This document shows, in pieces, positions 42,769 to 52,216 of a stretch of DNA of 64,000 nt. A program made the position numbers and the translations under genes. Location of the stretch: assembly GCA_027306915.1 (NCBI GenBank), contig DAHUYW010000012.1, forward strand, positions 44,551 through 108,550, in the 5' to 3' direction. The stretch is from Spirochaetales bacterium. GTDB lineage: Bacteria > Spirochaetota > Spirochaetia > DAHUYW01. The notes beneath the pieces are model-generated. The model was not told where the DNA came from and made no database searches. It saw only the letters and a list, made by a program, of their open reading frames with translations. How positions within the stretch are numbered: position 1 is the first letter of the stretch; the number at the start of each line of letters is the position of its first letter.

Positions 42769-43566
42769 GTGTGTCTTCTGATGTCCCTTCACGGGCCAAG
42801 CGCCCCGACCATCTGGACCTCCTTTCGCATGACTGAGCCTCTTCCGACCTATTATCTTGCCTCCGGCTTCGACCATCCCATTTGGCCGGTCGTCGGCATG
42901 GACAATCCCGGCGAAGTCGTCCTCGCCTCATGGGGACTCGTACCGCACTGGGTTCACAGCGAAGCGGATGCCGCCGCCATGCGCGATAAGACGCTGAATG
43001 CCCGCGCGGAGACGCTGTACGCGAAGCCGGCATTCAGGGATGCGGCCAGGACCGGTCGCTGCATGGTTCTCGTGAGTGGCTTCTATGAGTCCCACAAGCA
43101 TGGGGGGCGTGCCTATCCTTTCTATTGTTACCTCGAAGGGTATCGCCCCTTCATGCTGGCGGGAATCCTCGCACGGAGCAACCTCGGCGGGCCCTCGGCC
43201 GGCGTGCCGGAAAAGGAGGCTGGAAGGTCGACAGTCGCGGGGCGCGGCGCGGGTTCGAGCCCCTATGGCGAGGGAGGCGCCGGCCGGCTCACTTTCTCCA
43301 TCGTGACCACCGCCGCCAACGACCTCATGAGCCGCGTTCACAATGAGAAAAAGCGCATGCCAGTGATCTTCGAATCCGAAGAGCGCGCCGTTCGTTGGAT
43401 CGACCCGAGGCTCTCGCCTGCTTCGGCCGGGGAGCTGCTCGAGCCGCGCGACATTCCTGGGCTCGCCGCCCATCCGGTGTCGCGAATGGTCTTCGCGCGC
43501 GGCGTCGACAAGAACGTCCCACAGGTGCAGGCCCGGGTCGACTACCCCGAGCTGGGCACGATCTAG
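42769..43566 (+). CDS. SRAP/HMCES-family protein (YedK-like)
   Basis: This 265-residue protein belongs to the SOS-response-associated peptidase family, which links covalently to abasic sites in single-stranded DNA through Cys2. The GTG at 42769 gives Met-Cys, exposing Cys2 after Met removal, so it must be the start. Other active-site pieces are present: NARAET (77-82), Glu107 in SGFYES and His191 in VHNEKKRMPVIF. Two oddities stand out. The usual Cys-Gly-Arg N-terminus is Cys-Leu-Leu, and a Gly/Ala-rich insertion of about 35 residues (138-172) separates the core strands. The gene converges on the large conserved protein. Confidence 0.85.
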   Translation: MCLLMSLHGPSAPTIWTSFRMTEPLPTYYLASGFDHPIWPVVGMDNPGEVVLASWGLVPHWVHSEADAAAMRDKTLNARAETLYAKPAFRDAARTGRCMVLVSGFYESHKHGGRAYPFYCYLEGYRPFMLAGILARSNLGGPSAGVPEKEAGRSTVAGRGAGSSPYGEGGAGRLTFSIVTTAANDLMSRVHNEKKRMPVIFESEERAVRWIDPRLSPASAGELLEPRDIPGLAAHPVSRMVFARGVDKNVPQVQARVDYPELGTI

Positions 43567-43610
43567 CAGGGGACTGACAGGGTACTTGAGCCGCCGCCGA
43601 ATCGGCGCCG

Positions 43611-45710
43611 TTACACCTTGCCCAGGATCTTGATGAGATAGAGCTGAATGTACTCGCGGAACTCGTCCTTGCGCTTGATCTCCTCAAAGACGCTGCTTTG
43701 AGAGATCTGTTGGGACAGATTCTTGACGCGCGCGAGGTCCGGCGGCTTGATGAGGAGCGAGCGCCGGATCTGGCGCACCTGGTCACGAATGAAGGAATTG
43801 ACGTCTTCGATTAAATTCTGCTTCGCGTTGCCGACCAGCAGCGGGTTCCACCTGTCCGAGAGCTCCTTCAGCCGCACGTCGATAGTGACCTCCTTGCCGA
43901 GGAGCCGCTCTTTGAGAACTTCGATCGCTTTGCGATAGGCCGCCATCCGCTGCTTGCTCGTCGAGCCCGCGGTCGAACGGCCGGCCTCGATGAGCGAGCG
44001 CAGGCCGGCGCCGGATCTTCCCCTGACGGCGGCCCTTCCGCCCTGTCGCCCCCTGCTGTCTTCTTCATCCACGAGAGGAAGCATCTTTGTGGAGGCGCCT
44101 TCCTCCTCTTCGGCCTCCGAGAACTCCTCCATCCCAGCGAGATTGATCATCACATCGTCGTCGCCTTCTGCCTGCGCTCTTTTCCGCGTGCCTCGGGCTT
44201 GCGCCTGCCGTTCCGGCCTGCCGGTGAACATGCGGTCGAGCAGCCGGAGCAGCTGCCGGAGGATGGGGATTGTCTTCCATACCGGCAGCTTCAGGCGCGC
44301 CTCCGCGAGTATCTCGCGCCGGTGGAGGCCGAAGATCTCGTCGAGGGGGAAAAGCGCCTGCCGTTTCAGATCGAGGATCTTGTCTAGGCGAACTGTCACC
44401 TCGTCTTGGATCACCATCCCCTGACGGGCCAGATAGAGGAGATTGAAGCTCAAGAGCGCACCGAGAAGAGGATCGTCCTCGTTGACTCGCCTCTCCAGGT
44501 CGTCCAGAAAAGCGTCATCCTGAACCATGACCGGGGTTTTCTTGAAGGCGCCGAGCTGCTCGAACCATTCCTGGGTATAGGCCTCTCGATAGGTGCGCGC
44601 TGCGGCGAACATCTTGCTCAAGGTGAGCCGGGCGATCACAGACCGATGGACGAAATACTCCCGGCCGTTGGCGGTTCGCAGCCGGATGATCTCCGGGAGA
44701 AGCTCGTCCTTGGAGCGTGCGCTCTTTTCCTCCAGAAAAGCGTCGATCCGCTCGCGCGGACAGCGCTTGGTGAGCGCGACTCCCTTATCGTCCGTAAATG
44801 CATAGATGTCGCTGACCGTGCAATAGAAGGGCTCCGAGGCAATACGACTCTCGACACCCTTCAGGGCGGCCTCGATCTCCTGATCGCGTTGCACGAGCCC
44901 CTTGTAGTAGACGTTGTACAGCCCGATGAGGTAGGAGGCCTGGCAGTAACCGTGCTCCTGCGGGAGCTTTTCCGACTTTGCCTTGAACTCTTTCAGGACG
45001 ATGCTGACGAGGTGGGCCCAAAACGCAAAGTTGAACTCGGTTGGGTTCTTGAATCCGTCGACGACCGAGTTTGGTCGGGTGACGATCTCGTGAATCATCG
45101 ACTGGATGATCTGGTCCTTGAGCTTGAAAACCTCGGCGAGCTTCTGTATCGCGTAGCTGCCATTGCGTCCGATCGCCAGGTAGGCATGAATCTTCATCAC
45201 CGAGAGCTCCAGAAGCTTGCGCTCGAGGAGGTCGCTTGAAACGAGGATGCTCGGAACATCCTCCGGAAAGCTCAGGCGCAGCGCCTTTGGCTCCCTCGGT
45301 TTGGCGCCGATCCACTTGATGAACTCCGTCTTGATGTTGACCGTGATCCCGTCCGGCGGCAGGCCCAGCCCGAGAGTCTCCTCGGTCGGAAAGGGGATTT
45401 CGGGGTTCTCGTCGATCTCCTTGTAGGCCGCAGCGATCTTGTCCAGGAGGTATTTGGCAATGGTGATCGTCTGCAGCTCGTCACCCCCGAAGGTGAGCTC
45501 ACACTCGTGCTCCTTCGCAAGCGCTTCAAGAACCGGACGCAGGGCCTGCGCGGGAGCGCTCACAAAAGCCTCGAGCGCAGGGTGCTGTCCCTGGTGGCTC
45601 GCGGCGTATCTCTGCACGAACTGGATGAATTGCGGGAATTTGAGCGCGACCTGCTTCGTCCTCGAAGCATACCCGCGCATCATTGCGAGAACTAGGTCCG
45701 ACGCAGCCAT
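43611..45710 (-). CDS. Large conserved protein of unknown function, probably spirochaete-specific
   Basis: This 699-residue soluble protein has no signal peptide or membrane segment. It is largely helical: an N-terminal region (YASRTKQVALKFPQFIQFVQ), a middle part with FCTV-like and DIYAF segments, an acidic/charged linker at about residues 515-575 (EEFSEAEEEEGASTKMLPLV) and a helical C-terminus (KAIEVLKERLLGKEVTIDV). I recognise no catalytic motif. I associate the sequence type with treponeme-like hypothetical proteins, without a known role. It may be a scaffold or cell-structure protein; that is speculation. The ATG at 45710 lies 95 bases downstream of the end of the dehydrogenase context and appears to be its own unit. 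Confidence 0.7.
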   Translation of the reverse strand: MAASDLVLAMMRGYASRTKQVALKFPQFIQFVQRYAASHQGQHPALEAFVSAPAQALRPVLEALAKEHECELTFGGDELQTITIAKYLLDKIAAAYKEIDENPEIPFPTEETLGLGLPPDGITVNIKTEFIKWIGAKPREPKALRLSFPEDVPSILVSSDLLERKLLELSVMKIHAYLAIGRNGSYAIQKLAEVFKLKDQIIQSMIHEIVTRPNSVVDGFKNPTEFNFAFWAHLVSIVLKEFKAKSEKLPQEHGYCQASYLIGLYNVYYKGLVQRDQEIEAALKGVESRIASEPFYCTVSDIYAFTDDKGVALTKRCPRERIDAFLEEKSARSKDELLPEIIRLRTANGREYFVHRSVIARLTLSKMFAAARTYREAYTQEWFEQLGAFKKTPVMVQDDAFLDDLERRVNEDDPLLGALLSFNLLYLARQGMVIQDEVTVRLDKILDLKRQALFPLDEIFGLHRREILAEARLKLPVWKTIPILRQLLRLLDRMFTGRPERQAQARGTRKRAQAEGDDDVMINLAGMEEFSEAEEEEGASTKMLPLVDEEDSRGRQGGRAAVRGRSGAGLRSLIEAGRSTAGSTSKQRMAAYRKAIEVLKERLLGKEVTIDVRLKELSDRWNPLLVGNAKQNLIEDVNSFIRDQVRQIRRSLLIKPPDLARVKNLSQQISQSSVFEEIKRKDEFREYIQLYLIKILGKV

Positions 45711-45733
45711 ACCTTTTTCAGCTCCAGCAAATC

Positions 45734-46615
45734 CTACTCATCCACGAACAGCTTGTACAGCGCCTGGGTTCCGAGGTCTTCGCCCCATTCCTGCGCGAGC
45801 CGCTCGTAGAGCGATTCGGCGAGCCTGAGGCCGGGGGTATCGAGACCAAGCGTGCGGGCGGAATCGAGGGCGATGCGCATATCCTTTATGAAATGCTTCA
45901 CGTAGAAGCCGGGAGCGAAGTCGCCGGATAGCATCCGGGGCCCGAGCTTCGAAAGGGACCAGCTCCCGGCGGCGCCGCGCTCGATGCTCGCGAGGGCGGC
46001 TGCCGGATCGAGCCCGGCGCGCTTCGCGTACGCGAGCGCTTCGCAGACTCCGATCATCCCCGAGGCTATCGCGATCTGATTCGCCATCTTGGTGTGCTGG
46101 CCCGAGCCCGCCCGTCCAAGGTAGGATGCCTGCCCCATCCGCGCGAAGAGAGGCGCAGCCGCGTCAAAGGCGTCGCGCTCTCCGCCTACCATGATTGACA
46201 GGCGCGCCTCGCGAGCGCCGACGTCTCCCCCCGAAACCGGGGCATCTAGGCTTGAGCAGCCGCGCGCTGCGGCCGCCTCGAAGATCCTCACCGCGAGAGC
46301 CGGGCTCGAGGTAGTCATATCCACGAGGATCGATCCGCGCTTGGCGGCCTCAAGGATCCCGCCGGGGCCAAAATAGACCTGCTCGACGTCGGCCGGGAAA
46401 CCCACCATGGTGATCACTGCCTCGCTCGAGGCGGCAACCTCGGCGGGTGTGGCGGCCCAGCGCGCTCCGCGCGCCACGAGCTCCTCGGCCTTGCCCTTCG
46501 TTCGGGTGTACACCGTGACGGGATGGCCCGCCGCCAACAAGTGGCCTGCCATGCTCCGTCCCATAACCCCTATTCCAACGAAACCGATGGATGTCTGATT
46601 GTTGATCGAGATCAT
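45734..46615 (-). CDS. Beta-hydroxyacid dehydrogenase (3-hydroxyisobutyrate/tartronate semialdehyde reductase-like)
   Basis: This 293-residue enzyme has the family signature IGFVGIGVMGRSMAGHLL, DAPVSGGDVGA, GSGQHTKMANQ with the catalytic Lys, and the C-terminal KHFIKDMRIAL. It oxidises or reduces short beta-hydroxyacids with NAD(P). Tartronate semialdehyde reductase (GarR) activity would link it to the glycerate 2-kinase at 55147-56511, but the genes are 9 kb apart, so this is a guess. The ATG overlaps by four bases the stop of the HAD phosphatase gene, indicating coupled expression. Confidence 0.88.
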   Translation of the reverse strand: MISINNQTSIGFVGIGVMGRSMAGHLLAAGHPVTVYTRTKGKAEELVARGARWAATPAEVAASSEAVITMVGFPADVEQVYFGPGGILEAAKRGSILVDMTTSSPALAVRIFEAAAARGCSSLDAPVSGGDVGAREARLSIMVGGERDAFDAAAPLFARMGQASYLGRAGSGQHTKMANQIAIASGMIGVCEALAYAKRAGLDPAAALASIERGAAGSWSLSKLGPRMLSGDFAPGFYVKHFIKDMRIALDSARTLGLDTPGLRLAESLYERLAQEWGEDLGTQALYKLFVDE

Positions 46616-47478
46616 GTCCTATTGTACCCGTCCAGCGCGGAATCTTCAACGATTGCGAGTAGCTCGCGCAGATCGGAGATCTCCCAGTCCGGCCGCGGGC
46701 CGGAAGATCCGAGCGAGGACGGAGCGGGGTGCGTCCCCGCCGGACCACCCGAGCCCGATCGAACGGAGGGCGCCTCCGGACGACGATTGAGCCAACAGGT
46801 CGCTATCCCGAAGTTCGCGCCACCCTGGATATCCGAAGAAAGGCTGTCCCCGACCATGATCGCTCGCGATCGATCGGTGACCCGCAGCACATCGAAAGCA
46901 GCTTGGAAGATCCCGGCCTCGGGCTTCTGAACCCCGACCTCCTCCGAGACAATCACCGCCTCGAAGAGATCGCAGAGGGGCGAGCGCGAGATACGCGCGT
47001 GCTGGACCTCGGAGAGGCCGTTGGTGATGATGGCGAGCCGATGGCGTCCGGAGAGGTGCCTGATGACTCCCTCCGCTCCGTCCAGCAGAAACGACGCCTC
47101 TCCGAGCCGCGCGAGGTAGCGGCCTGCGAGCTCCGTCGCATCGGCCTTGGAGCCCACCTCCCGGCAGAAGCGGGCGAAGCGCTCGGTGCGAAGGTAGCGT
47201 GTGGTGATATTCCCTTTCTCGAGCTCGCGCCAGAGGTTGGCGTTTATCCGTTGATAGGCCGGAAGGAGTCGGTCGCTCCAGGGCTCGCCCAGGTCGGCGA
47301 AGGCGGCAGCAAGGGCGTGCCCCTCCGCACGCTCGAAGTCGAAGAGCGTGCCGTCCGCGTCGAAGAGGATGACTTCGAAGCGCCGCCTCCCCTCGTGCCC
47401 CCCTTGCACCGATCGCACTTCGTCTTGCGGCGACGCGCCTGCGCCTTCACGCGGCTGCGTTCGAGGATCTTTCATCAT
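46612..47478 (-). CDS. HAD-family hydrolase, YjjG-like nucleotidase
   Basis: This 288-residue phosphatase has the HAD motifs VILFDADGTLFDFERAE (nucleophile Asp), ITNGLSEVQHARI, a Lys in GVQKPEAGIF and MVGDSLSSDIQGG. The NGLSEVQ segment and cap architecture match the YjjG branch, which removes phosphate from pyrimidine nucleotides, including non-canonical ones. The first 33 residues are polar and not part of the fold, so the true start may be internal. A Ser/Gly/Pro-rich insertion near residues 237-260 is unusual. Its stop overlaps the start of the dehydrogenase. Confidence 0.8.
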   Translation of the reverse strand: MMKDPRTQPREGAGASPQDEVRSVQGGHEGRRRFEVILFDADGTLFDFERAEGHALAAAFADLGEPWSDRLLPAYQRINANLWRELEKGNITTRYLRTERFARFCREVGSKADATELAGRYLARLGEASFLLDGAEGVIRHLSGRHRLAIITNGLSEVQHARISRSPLCDLFEAVIVSEEVGVQKPEAGIFQAAFDVLRVTDRSRAIMVGDSLSSDIQGGANFGIATCWLNRRPEAPSVRSGSGGPAGTHPAPSSLGSSGPRPDWEISDLRELLAIVEDSALDGYNRT

Positions 47479-47556
47479 GCCTCTATATAGTGAAATCCGC
47501 GCCGCCTGGCAAGGCAGGGGCGATCACCCGCGCCCACCACCTCGATACCCTTGCCG

Positions 47557-48729
47557 TTACAGGCGCGCTACTCCGCTCTCGCGCGCCGCATTTTTCACGG
47601 CCTCGGAGACCGCACGGCCCACCCTCGGATCGAAAGGCTTCGGAAGGATATAGTCGTCGCGCAGCTCCTCCCGGCTCACGAGGCCGGCAATCGCCTCGGC
47701 GGCAGCCACCTTCATGTGGTCGTTCACCAGGCGCGCGCGCACGTCGAGGGCTCCCCGGAAGAGTCCGGGGAAGGCGAGGACGTTATTGATCTGGTTCGGG
47801 AAATCAGAGCGGCCCGTTCCGACGATGCGGGCGCCCGCCGCCTTGGCCGCTTCGGGCGGGATCTCGGGGGTGGGGTTCGCAAGCGCAAAGACGACCGGCT
47901 CACGGTTCATCGAGCGTACCATCTCCGGTGTGAGGAGATTCGGTCCCGAAACACCGATGAAGACGTCGGTCGCCGCAACCGCCTCCTCGAGGCTTCCCGT
48001 CCGCATGTAGCGATTGGTAAGGCGGGCTATCTCATCCTTCGCGGGGTTCAGATGGTCGCGCCCGCGATAGATGGCTCCCTGCCGGTCGCACAGCACAACG
48101 TCCGAGAGTCCAAGGCTCATGAGGAGCTTCGTGATGGCGATCCCCGCCGCTCCCGAGCCGTTTACCACGACCGAGACTCGCCGCAGCTCCTTGTTCACGA
48201 CCTTCAGGGCGTTCATCATGGCCGCCAGCGTTACGATCGCGGTCCCGTGCTGGTCGTCATGGAAGACGGGGATGTCGAGGGAATCCTGCAGCCGTCGCTC
48301 GATCTCGAAGCACCGCGGCGCCGATATATCCTCGAGGTTCACTCCGCCGAAGCCGGGAGCAATCATCCTGACCGTGCGGATGATTTCCTCGACATCCTTG
48401 GAGGCCAGGCAGATGGGGAAGGCGTCTACCGCGCCGAAGCGCTTGAAGAGGACCGCCTTGCCTTCCATGACGGGGAGCCCGGCTTCCGGTCCGATGTCGC
48501 CGAGACCGAGCACCGCGCTTCCGTCGGTGACTATCGCGACCATGTTCCACTTCCGGGTGTATTCGTAGACGAGTCTCGGCGTCTCGTGAATCTCCTTACA
48601 AGGCTCCGCCACGCCGGGGGTGTAGGCCATGGCGAGGTCCTGCTCGTTCGCGACGCTCACGGTGCTCGCAATCTCGATCTTCCCGTGCCATTCGCGATGG
48701 AGGCGAAGGGCTTCCTCTCGAATCTCCAT
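47557..48729 (-). CDS. Malic enzyme (malate dehydrogenase, oxaloacetate-decarboxylating)
   Basis: This 390-residue enzyme is of the short bacterial form. It has YTPGVAEPC, TDGSAVLGLGDIGPEAGLPVMEGK, NLEDISAPRCFEIE and HDDQHGTA in the substrate domain, and NGSGAAGIAITKLL in the nucleotide domain, with ALANPTPEI further on. It converts malate to pyruvate and CO2 and makes NAD(P)H. No phosphotransacetylase-like extension is present. AAGGAAGAAAGAC precedes the ATG. It is expressed alone, between the HAD gene and the liv operon. Confidence 0.93.
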   Translation of the reverse strand: MEIREEALRLHREWHGKIEIASTVSVANEQDLAMAYTPGVAEPCKEIHETPRLVYEYTRKWNMVAIVTDGSAVLGLGDIGPEAGLPVMEGKAVLFKRFGAVDAFPICLASKDVEEIIRTVRMIAPGFGGVNLEDISAPRCFEIERRLQDSLDIPVFHDDQHGTAIVTLAAMMNALKVVNKELRRVSVVVNGSGAAGIAITKLLMSLGLSDVVLCDRQGAIYRGRDHLNPAKDEIARLTNRYMRTGSLEEAVAATDVFIGVSGPNLLTPEMVRSMNREPVVFALANPTPEIPPEAAKAAGARIVGTGRSDFPNQINNVLAFPGLFRGALDVRARLVNDHMKVAAAEAIAGLVSREELRDDYILPKPFDPRVGRAVSEAVKNAARESGVARL

Positions 48730-48791
48730 GTCTTTCTTCCTTGTCTCCGCCGGCCGGAGGCGTGCGCCGGGTCGCGGGACGCTGCGGGGCG

Positions 48792-49562
48792 CTATTCGCC
48801 GAGATAGGCCGCCTTCACTCTCTCGTTTGCGAGCAGGTCTGGCGAACGGTCTTCGAGGACCACGACGCCCGTCTCGAGAACGTAGCCCTTCTGGGAGACC
48901 GAGAGCGCCATCCGCGCGTTTTGCTCGACGAAAAAGACGGTCACTCCTTCCTCCCGATTTATCCGGAGAATGATCTCGAAAATGTCGCGGATGATGAGGG
49001 GGGCGAGCCCGAGCCCCGGCTCGTCGAGCAGGAGGAGGCGTGGCGAGCTCATGAGCGCCCTCGCGATAGCCAGCATCTGCTGCTCGCCTCCCGAAAGCGA
49101 GCCTGCCTTCTGCCGCCGACGCTCCTTCAAGATCGGGAAGAGCGCGAACATCTCCTCCGCCTTCGATCGGATCTTGGCTTCGTCGCGGACCAGGAAGGCG
49201 CCCATATCGAGATTCTCCTGAACGGACATGTCGGAAAAGACCCGTCTTCCCTCGGGAACCAGCGAGACGCCGAGCGAGACAATCCGGTCAGTCGACCATG
49301 AGGCTCGCCACCCAATGAGCCCGCCAAGCCCCTGACCCCCGCCGCGCTCCGGCATGGCCACCACTCGGCTGTCAAAAAGGATCCGGCCGCGCGTGATCGG
49401 CACCAACCCCATGATCGCCTTGAGCAGCGTCGACTTCCCTGCGCCGTTCGCGCCGATGAGGCAGACGATTTCGCCGGAATCGACCTGTATCGTCACCTCC
49501 TTGAGGGCCCGGATGCTTCCATAGCTTACCCCGATGCCGTCGGCCGCAAGAAGCGGGCTCAT
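48792..49562 (-). CDS. livF: Branched-chain amino acid ABC transporter ATPase
   Basis: This 256-residue ATPase has Walker A GANGAGKST, SLSGGEQQMLAIARAL (signature), LLLDEPGLGLAP (Walker B) and the LivF-specific FFVEQNARMAL end. An insertion around residues 69-84 (AMPERGGGQGLGGLIG) is unusual in length and Gly content. Its ATG overlaps the stop of livG by four bases. With livG it powers the LivH-LivM pore; the likely ligands are leucine, isoleucine and valine or related amides. Confidence 0.93.
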   Translation of the reverse strand: MSPLLAADGIGVSYGSIRALKEVTIQVDSGEIVCLIGANGAGKSTLLKAIMGLVPITRGRILFDSRVVAMPERGGGQGLGGLIGWRASWSTDRIVSLGVSLVPEGRRVFSDMSVQENLDMGAFLVRDEAKIRSKAEEMFALFPILKERRRQKAGSLSGGEQQMLAIARALMSSPRLLLLDEPGLGLAPLIIRDIFEIILRINREEGVTVFFVEQNARMALSVSQKGYVLETGVVVLEDRSPDLLANERVKAAYLGE

Positions 49563-50338
49563 TCCTCCCTCCCGAGATAGGCCTCGATGACGGCGGGATC
49601 GTTCTTGATCTCCTCCGGCGTTCCTTCGGCGAGCTTCTTTCCGTAGTTGAGCACGGTTATTCGCTCACAGACATTCATGACCAGCCTCATGTCGTGCTCG
49701 ATGAGGACGATCGTGATGCCGAGGTCGTTTACCCGCTTGATAGTGCCGAGAAGCTCCCGCGTCTCCGCAGGATTCATCCCAGCGGCCGGCTCGTCGAGAA
49801 AGAGAAGCGTCGGATCGGTGGCAAGGGCGCGCGCGATCTCGAGAGCTCGCTGCTTGCCGTAGGGGAGATTCCGCGCAAGCTCTCCGGCGGACTCCTCAAG
49901 ACCGAAGAACTCCAGCCAGTACCGGGCGCTCTGATAGATCGATCCCTCGACCTTGTCCCGGCTCCAGAGCGTGTGGAGAGCATTCATCGTCCGCAGGCGG
50001 CCGAGCGTTGGATGGCCGGCCCGCGCATGCCGTCCGATCATGATGTTCTCGATGACGGTGAGCTCCTTGAACAGCCGGATATTCTGAAAGGTGCGGGCGA
50101 TCCCAAGCCTCGTCACCCGGTGGGCGGCAAGCCCCGTGACGTCGCGCCCCTTGAAGAACACCCGCCCCCGCGTCGGCTCGTCGAGCCCGGTGATCACGTT
50201 GAAGAGCGTTGTCTTGCCTGCCCCATTCGGTCCGATAATCCCGGATATTCTTCCAGCCTCGGCCATGAAATCGACGTCGTCGACGGCGCGCACTCCGCCG
50301 TACACCTTCACCAGCCCCTCGACCTTTAGGAGATCCAC
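49559..50338 (-). CDS. livG: Branched-chain amino acid ABC transporter ATPase
   Basis: This 259-residue ATPase has Walker A GPNGAGKTTLFNVITG, RTFQNIRLFKELTV (LivG-specific Q-loop region), LPYGKQRALEIARAL as the variant signature, LFLDEPAAGMNP and LIEHDMRLVMNVC. The long helical insert after the Q-loop (GRHARAGHPTLGRL) is typical of LivG. Its 5' end overlaps livM by 13 bases and its 3' end overlaps livF by four, so the three are tightly coupled. Confidence 0.93.
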   Translation of the reverse strand: MDLLKVEGLVKVYGGVRAVDDVDFMAEAGRISGIIGPNGAGKTTLFNVITGLDEPTRGRVFFKGRDVTGLAAHRVTRLGIARTFQNIRLFKELTVIENIMIGRHARAGHPTLGRLRTMNALHTLWSRDKVEGSIYQSARYWLEFFGLEESAGELARNLPYGKQRALEIARALATDPTLLFLDEPAAGMNPAETRELLGTIKRVNDLGITIVLIEHDMRLVMNVCERITVLNYGKKLAEGTPEEIKNDPAVIEAYLGREE

Positions 50339-51291
50339 GGCTGCACCGCCCCAGACCCCGATTCCGGTCCCCCGGGGCCCCTCCTCGCCGGCGCCAGCCT
50401 CGCATAGCGGTCAAAGTCCGGCTTTCGCCTCGTGAGGAGGCCCGACGGACGGAAGATCATCATCACTACGAGGATCAATCCGAAGAGGATCTGCTTGAAC
50501 TGCGGCGAAATGATGTCGCTTATTCCCACGAGACGCGGAAGCTCCGAGGCAAGCACGATGATGACCGCGCCGAGAACTGAACCCCAGTGCGTCCCAAGCC
50601 CGCCCAGAACTACCATGCAAAGAATGAGCACCGAGAGGTTGAAATCAAAGGTTCCCGGAAACACCGATTGGTTGTAGGCCGCCCACAGGCTCCCCGCGAT
50701 CCCCGCGAAGAATGAACCGAGCGCGAATGCTACGCTCTTGTACTTGAAAGTGTTGATTCCCATGGTGGCTGCGGCGATCTCGTCCTCGCGGATCGCCTCG
50801 AGCGCGCGCCCGAGACGCGTTCGTGTCAGATGGCGGAAGATGAGATAGGTGAGTGCGACGAAAGCTCCCACGAGAACGAGGAATTCCCACTTGATGAAGG
50901 GATTGATGGTAAGGCCGAAGAAGGTCGCCATCGGCACGTTGGGGATTCCCATCGGCCCGCGTGTGAGCGAGTCCCAGTTGATGATGACGTTCTGCACGAT
51001 CTGCCCGAATCCAAGCGTGGCGATGGCGAGATAGTCGCCGGATAGGCGCAACGTCGGCAGTCCAATGAGGAGGCCGAAGAGTCCGGCGACGATGCCCGAG
51101 AGAAGTATCGACCACCAGAAGCTCATGTGGTAGCTGACCATGAGAATAGCGGTCGTGTAAGCTCCAACGGCGAGAAAAGCGGCGTGACAAAGGGAAAGCA
51201 GTCCGGTGTAGCCGACGATGAGGTTGAGGCTCATCGAGAGAATGGCGTAGATCCCGATGTAGATCACGAGGAGCGACATAAAGTCGATCAT
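50326..51291 (-). CDS. livM: Branched-chain amino acid ABC transporter permease
   Basis: This 321-residue inner-membrane permease has about eight hydrophobic segments and the LivM hallmarks YTGLLSLCHAAFLAVGAY, LRLSGDYLAIATLGFGQIV and RALEAIREDEIAAATMGIN (ATPase contact loop). The C-terminal 30 residues are a polar Arg/Pro/Gly tail. The ATG at 51291 follows the livH stop by one base. It pairs with LivH to form the translocation pore. Confidence 0.93.
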   Translation of the reverse strand: MIDFMSLLVIYIGIYAILSMSLNLIVGYTGLLSLCHAAFLAVGAYTTAILMVSYHMSFWWSILLSGIVAGLFGLLIGLPTLRLSGDYLAIATLGFGQIVQNVIINWDSLTRGPMGIPNVPMATFFGLTINPFIKWEFLVLVGAFVALTYLIFRHLTRTRLGRALEAIREDEIAAATMGINTFKYKSVAFALGSFFAGIAGSLWAAYNQSVFPGTFDFNLSVLILCMVVLGGLGTHWGSVLGAVIIVLASELPRLVGISDIISPQFKQILFGLILVVMMIFRPSGLLTRRKPDFDRYARLAPARRGPGGPESGSGAVQPWIS

Positions 51292-51292
51292 G

Positions 51293-52216
51293 CTACACCT
51301 TCTCCCGCGTCGATTTGCCCATGATCCCCGACGGTTTCACGAGAAGAACAAGGATGAGCATCCCGAACGCGATCGTATCCTTGAAGCCCTCCGGTATTCC
51401 AAGCACGACGACCCCGAAGGTCTCGAGCACCCCAAGGAGGAGCCCGCCGATCATTGCCCCGGTGATGTTGCCGATCCCGCCGACCACCGCTGCGATGAAG
51501 GCCTTGAGGCCCGCAAGCCCGCCCATCGTCGGATAGACCTTGTAGCTCATCGCCACCAGGACGCCGGCGACGGCGGCGAGGGCGCTTCCAATGAAGAAGG
51601 TGAGCGAGATAATGAAGTTGACGTTGATCCCCATGAGGCTCGCAACCTCCTGATCGAGGCTCGTCGCCCGCATCGCTTTGCCCATGCGCGAGAAGTCCAC
51701 GAACAGCTTGAGCACGATCATGAGGCCAAGGGAGACCGCGATTATGAGGATCTCGTGCGGTGTGATGGCAACCCCGCCCCAATTCATTGTCGCGTTATTG
51801 AAGGGATAAGGAAAGTTGCGCGATCGCGTCCCGAAGATGAAGGCCGCAAGGTTCATGAGGATGATCGAGACTCCGATCGCGCTTATGAGGGGAGCGAGGC
51901 GGGGAGCCTTGCGCAGCGGTCGGTAGGCGACCCGCTCCACGACTACCCCGAGGATTCCGCTGGCGAGCATCGCGACGACCAGGGCGACTACAAACGAAAG
52001 CATGATCCACACCGGATTCGTGCTTTCGCCGAGCAGCCCCGTGTAGGCGATGAGCCCCACGTAGGTGCCCATCGTGAGAATATCGCCGTGGGCGAAGTTG
52101 ATGAACTTGAGAATCCCGTAGACCATCGTATACCCAAGTGCGATGAGGGCGTAGATGCTCCCCAGGGTGAGGCCGTTTAGGAGCTGCTGAATCAGCTCGG
52201 TGAGCGGAATGTGCAT
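51293..52216 (-). CDS. livH: Branched-chain amino acid ABC transporter permease
   Basis: This 307-residue permease begins at the ATG at 52216 with ELIQQLLNGLTLGSIYALIA, the standard LivH N-terminus; the longer frame to 52321 is not family-like. FAHGDILTMGTY and RATSLDQEVASLMGIN are the other marks. No strong ribosome site is seen, so translation may depend on a weak upstream AGGACAGG. It follows livJ after a 142-base gap that shows no terminator, so it is probably in the same operon. Confidence 0.92.
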   Translation of the reverse strand: MHIPLTELIQQLLNGLTLGSIYALIALGYTMVYGILKFINFAHGDILTMGTYVGLIAYTGLLGESTNPVWIMLSFVVALVVAMLASGILGVVVERVAYRPLRKAPRLAPLISAIGVSIILMNLAAFIFGTRSRNFPYPFNNATMNWGGVAITPHEILIIAVSLGLMIVLKLFVDFSRMGKAMRATSLDQEVASLMGINVNFIISLTFFIGSALAAVAGVLVAMSYKVYPTMGGLAGLKAFIAAVVGGIGNITGAMIGGLLLGVLETFGVVVLGIPEGFKDTIAFGMLILVLLVKPSGIMGKSTREKV

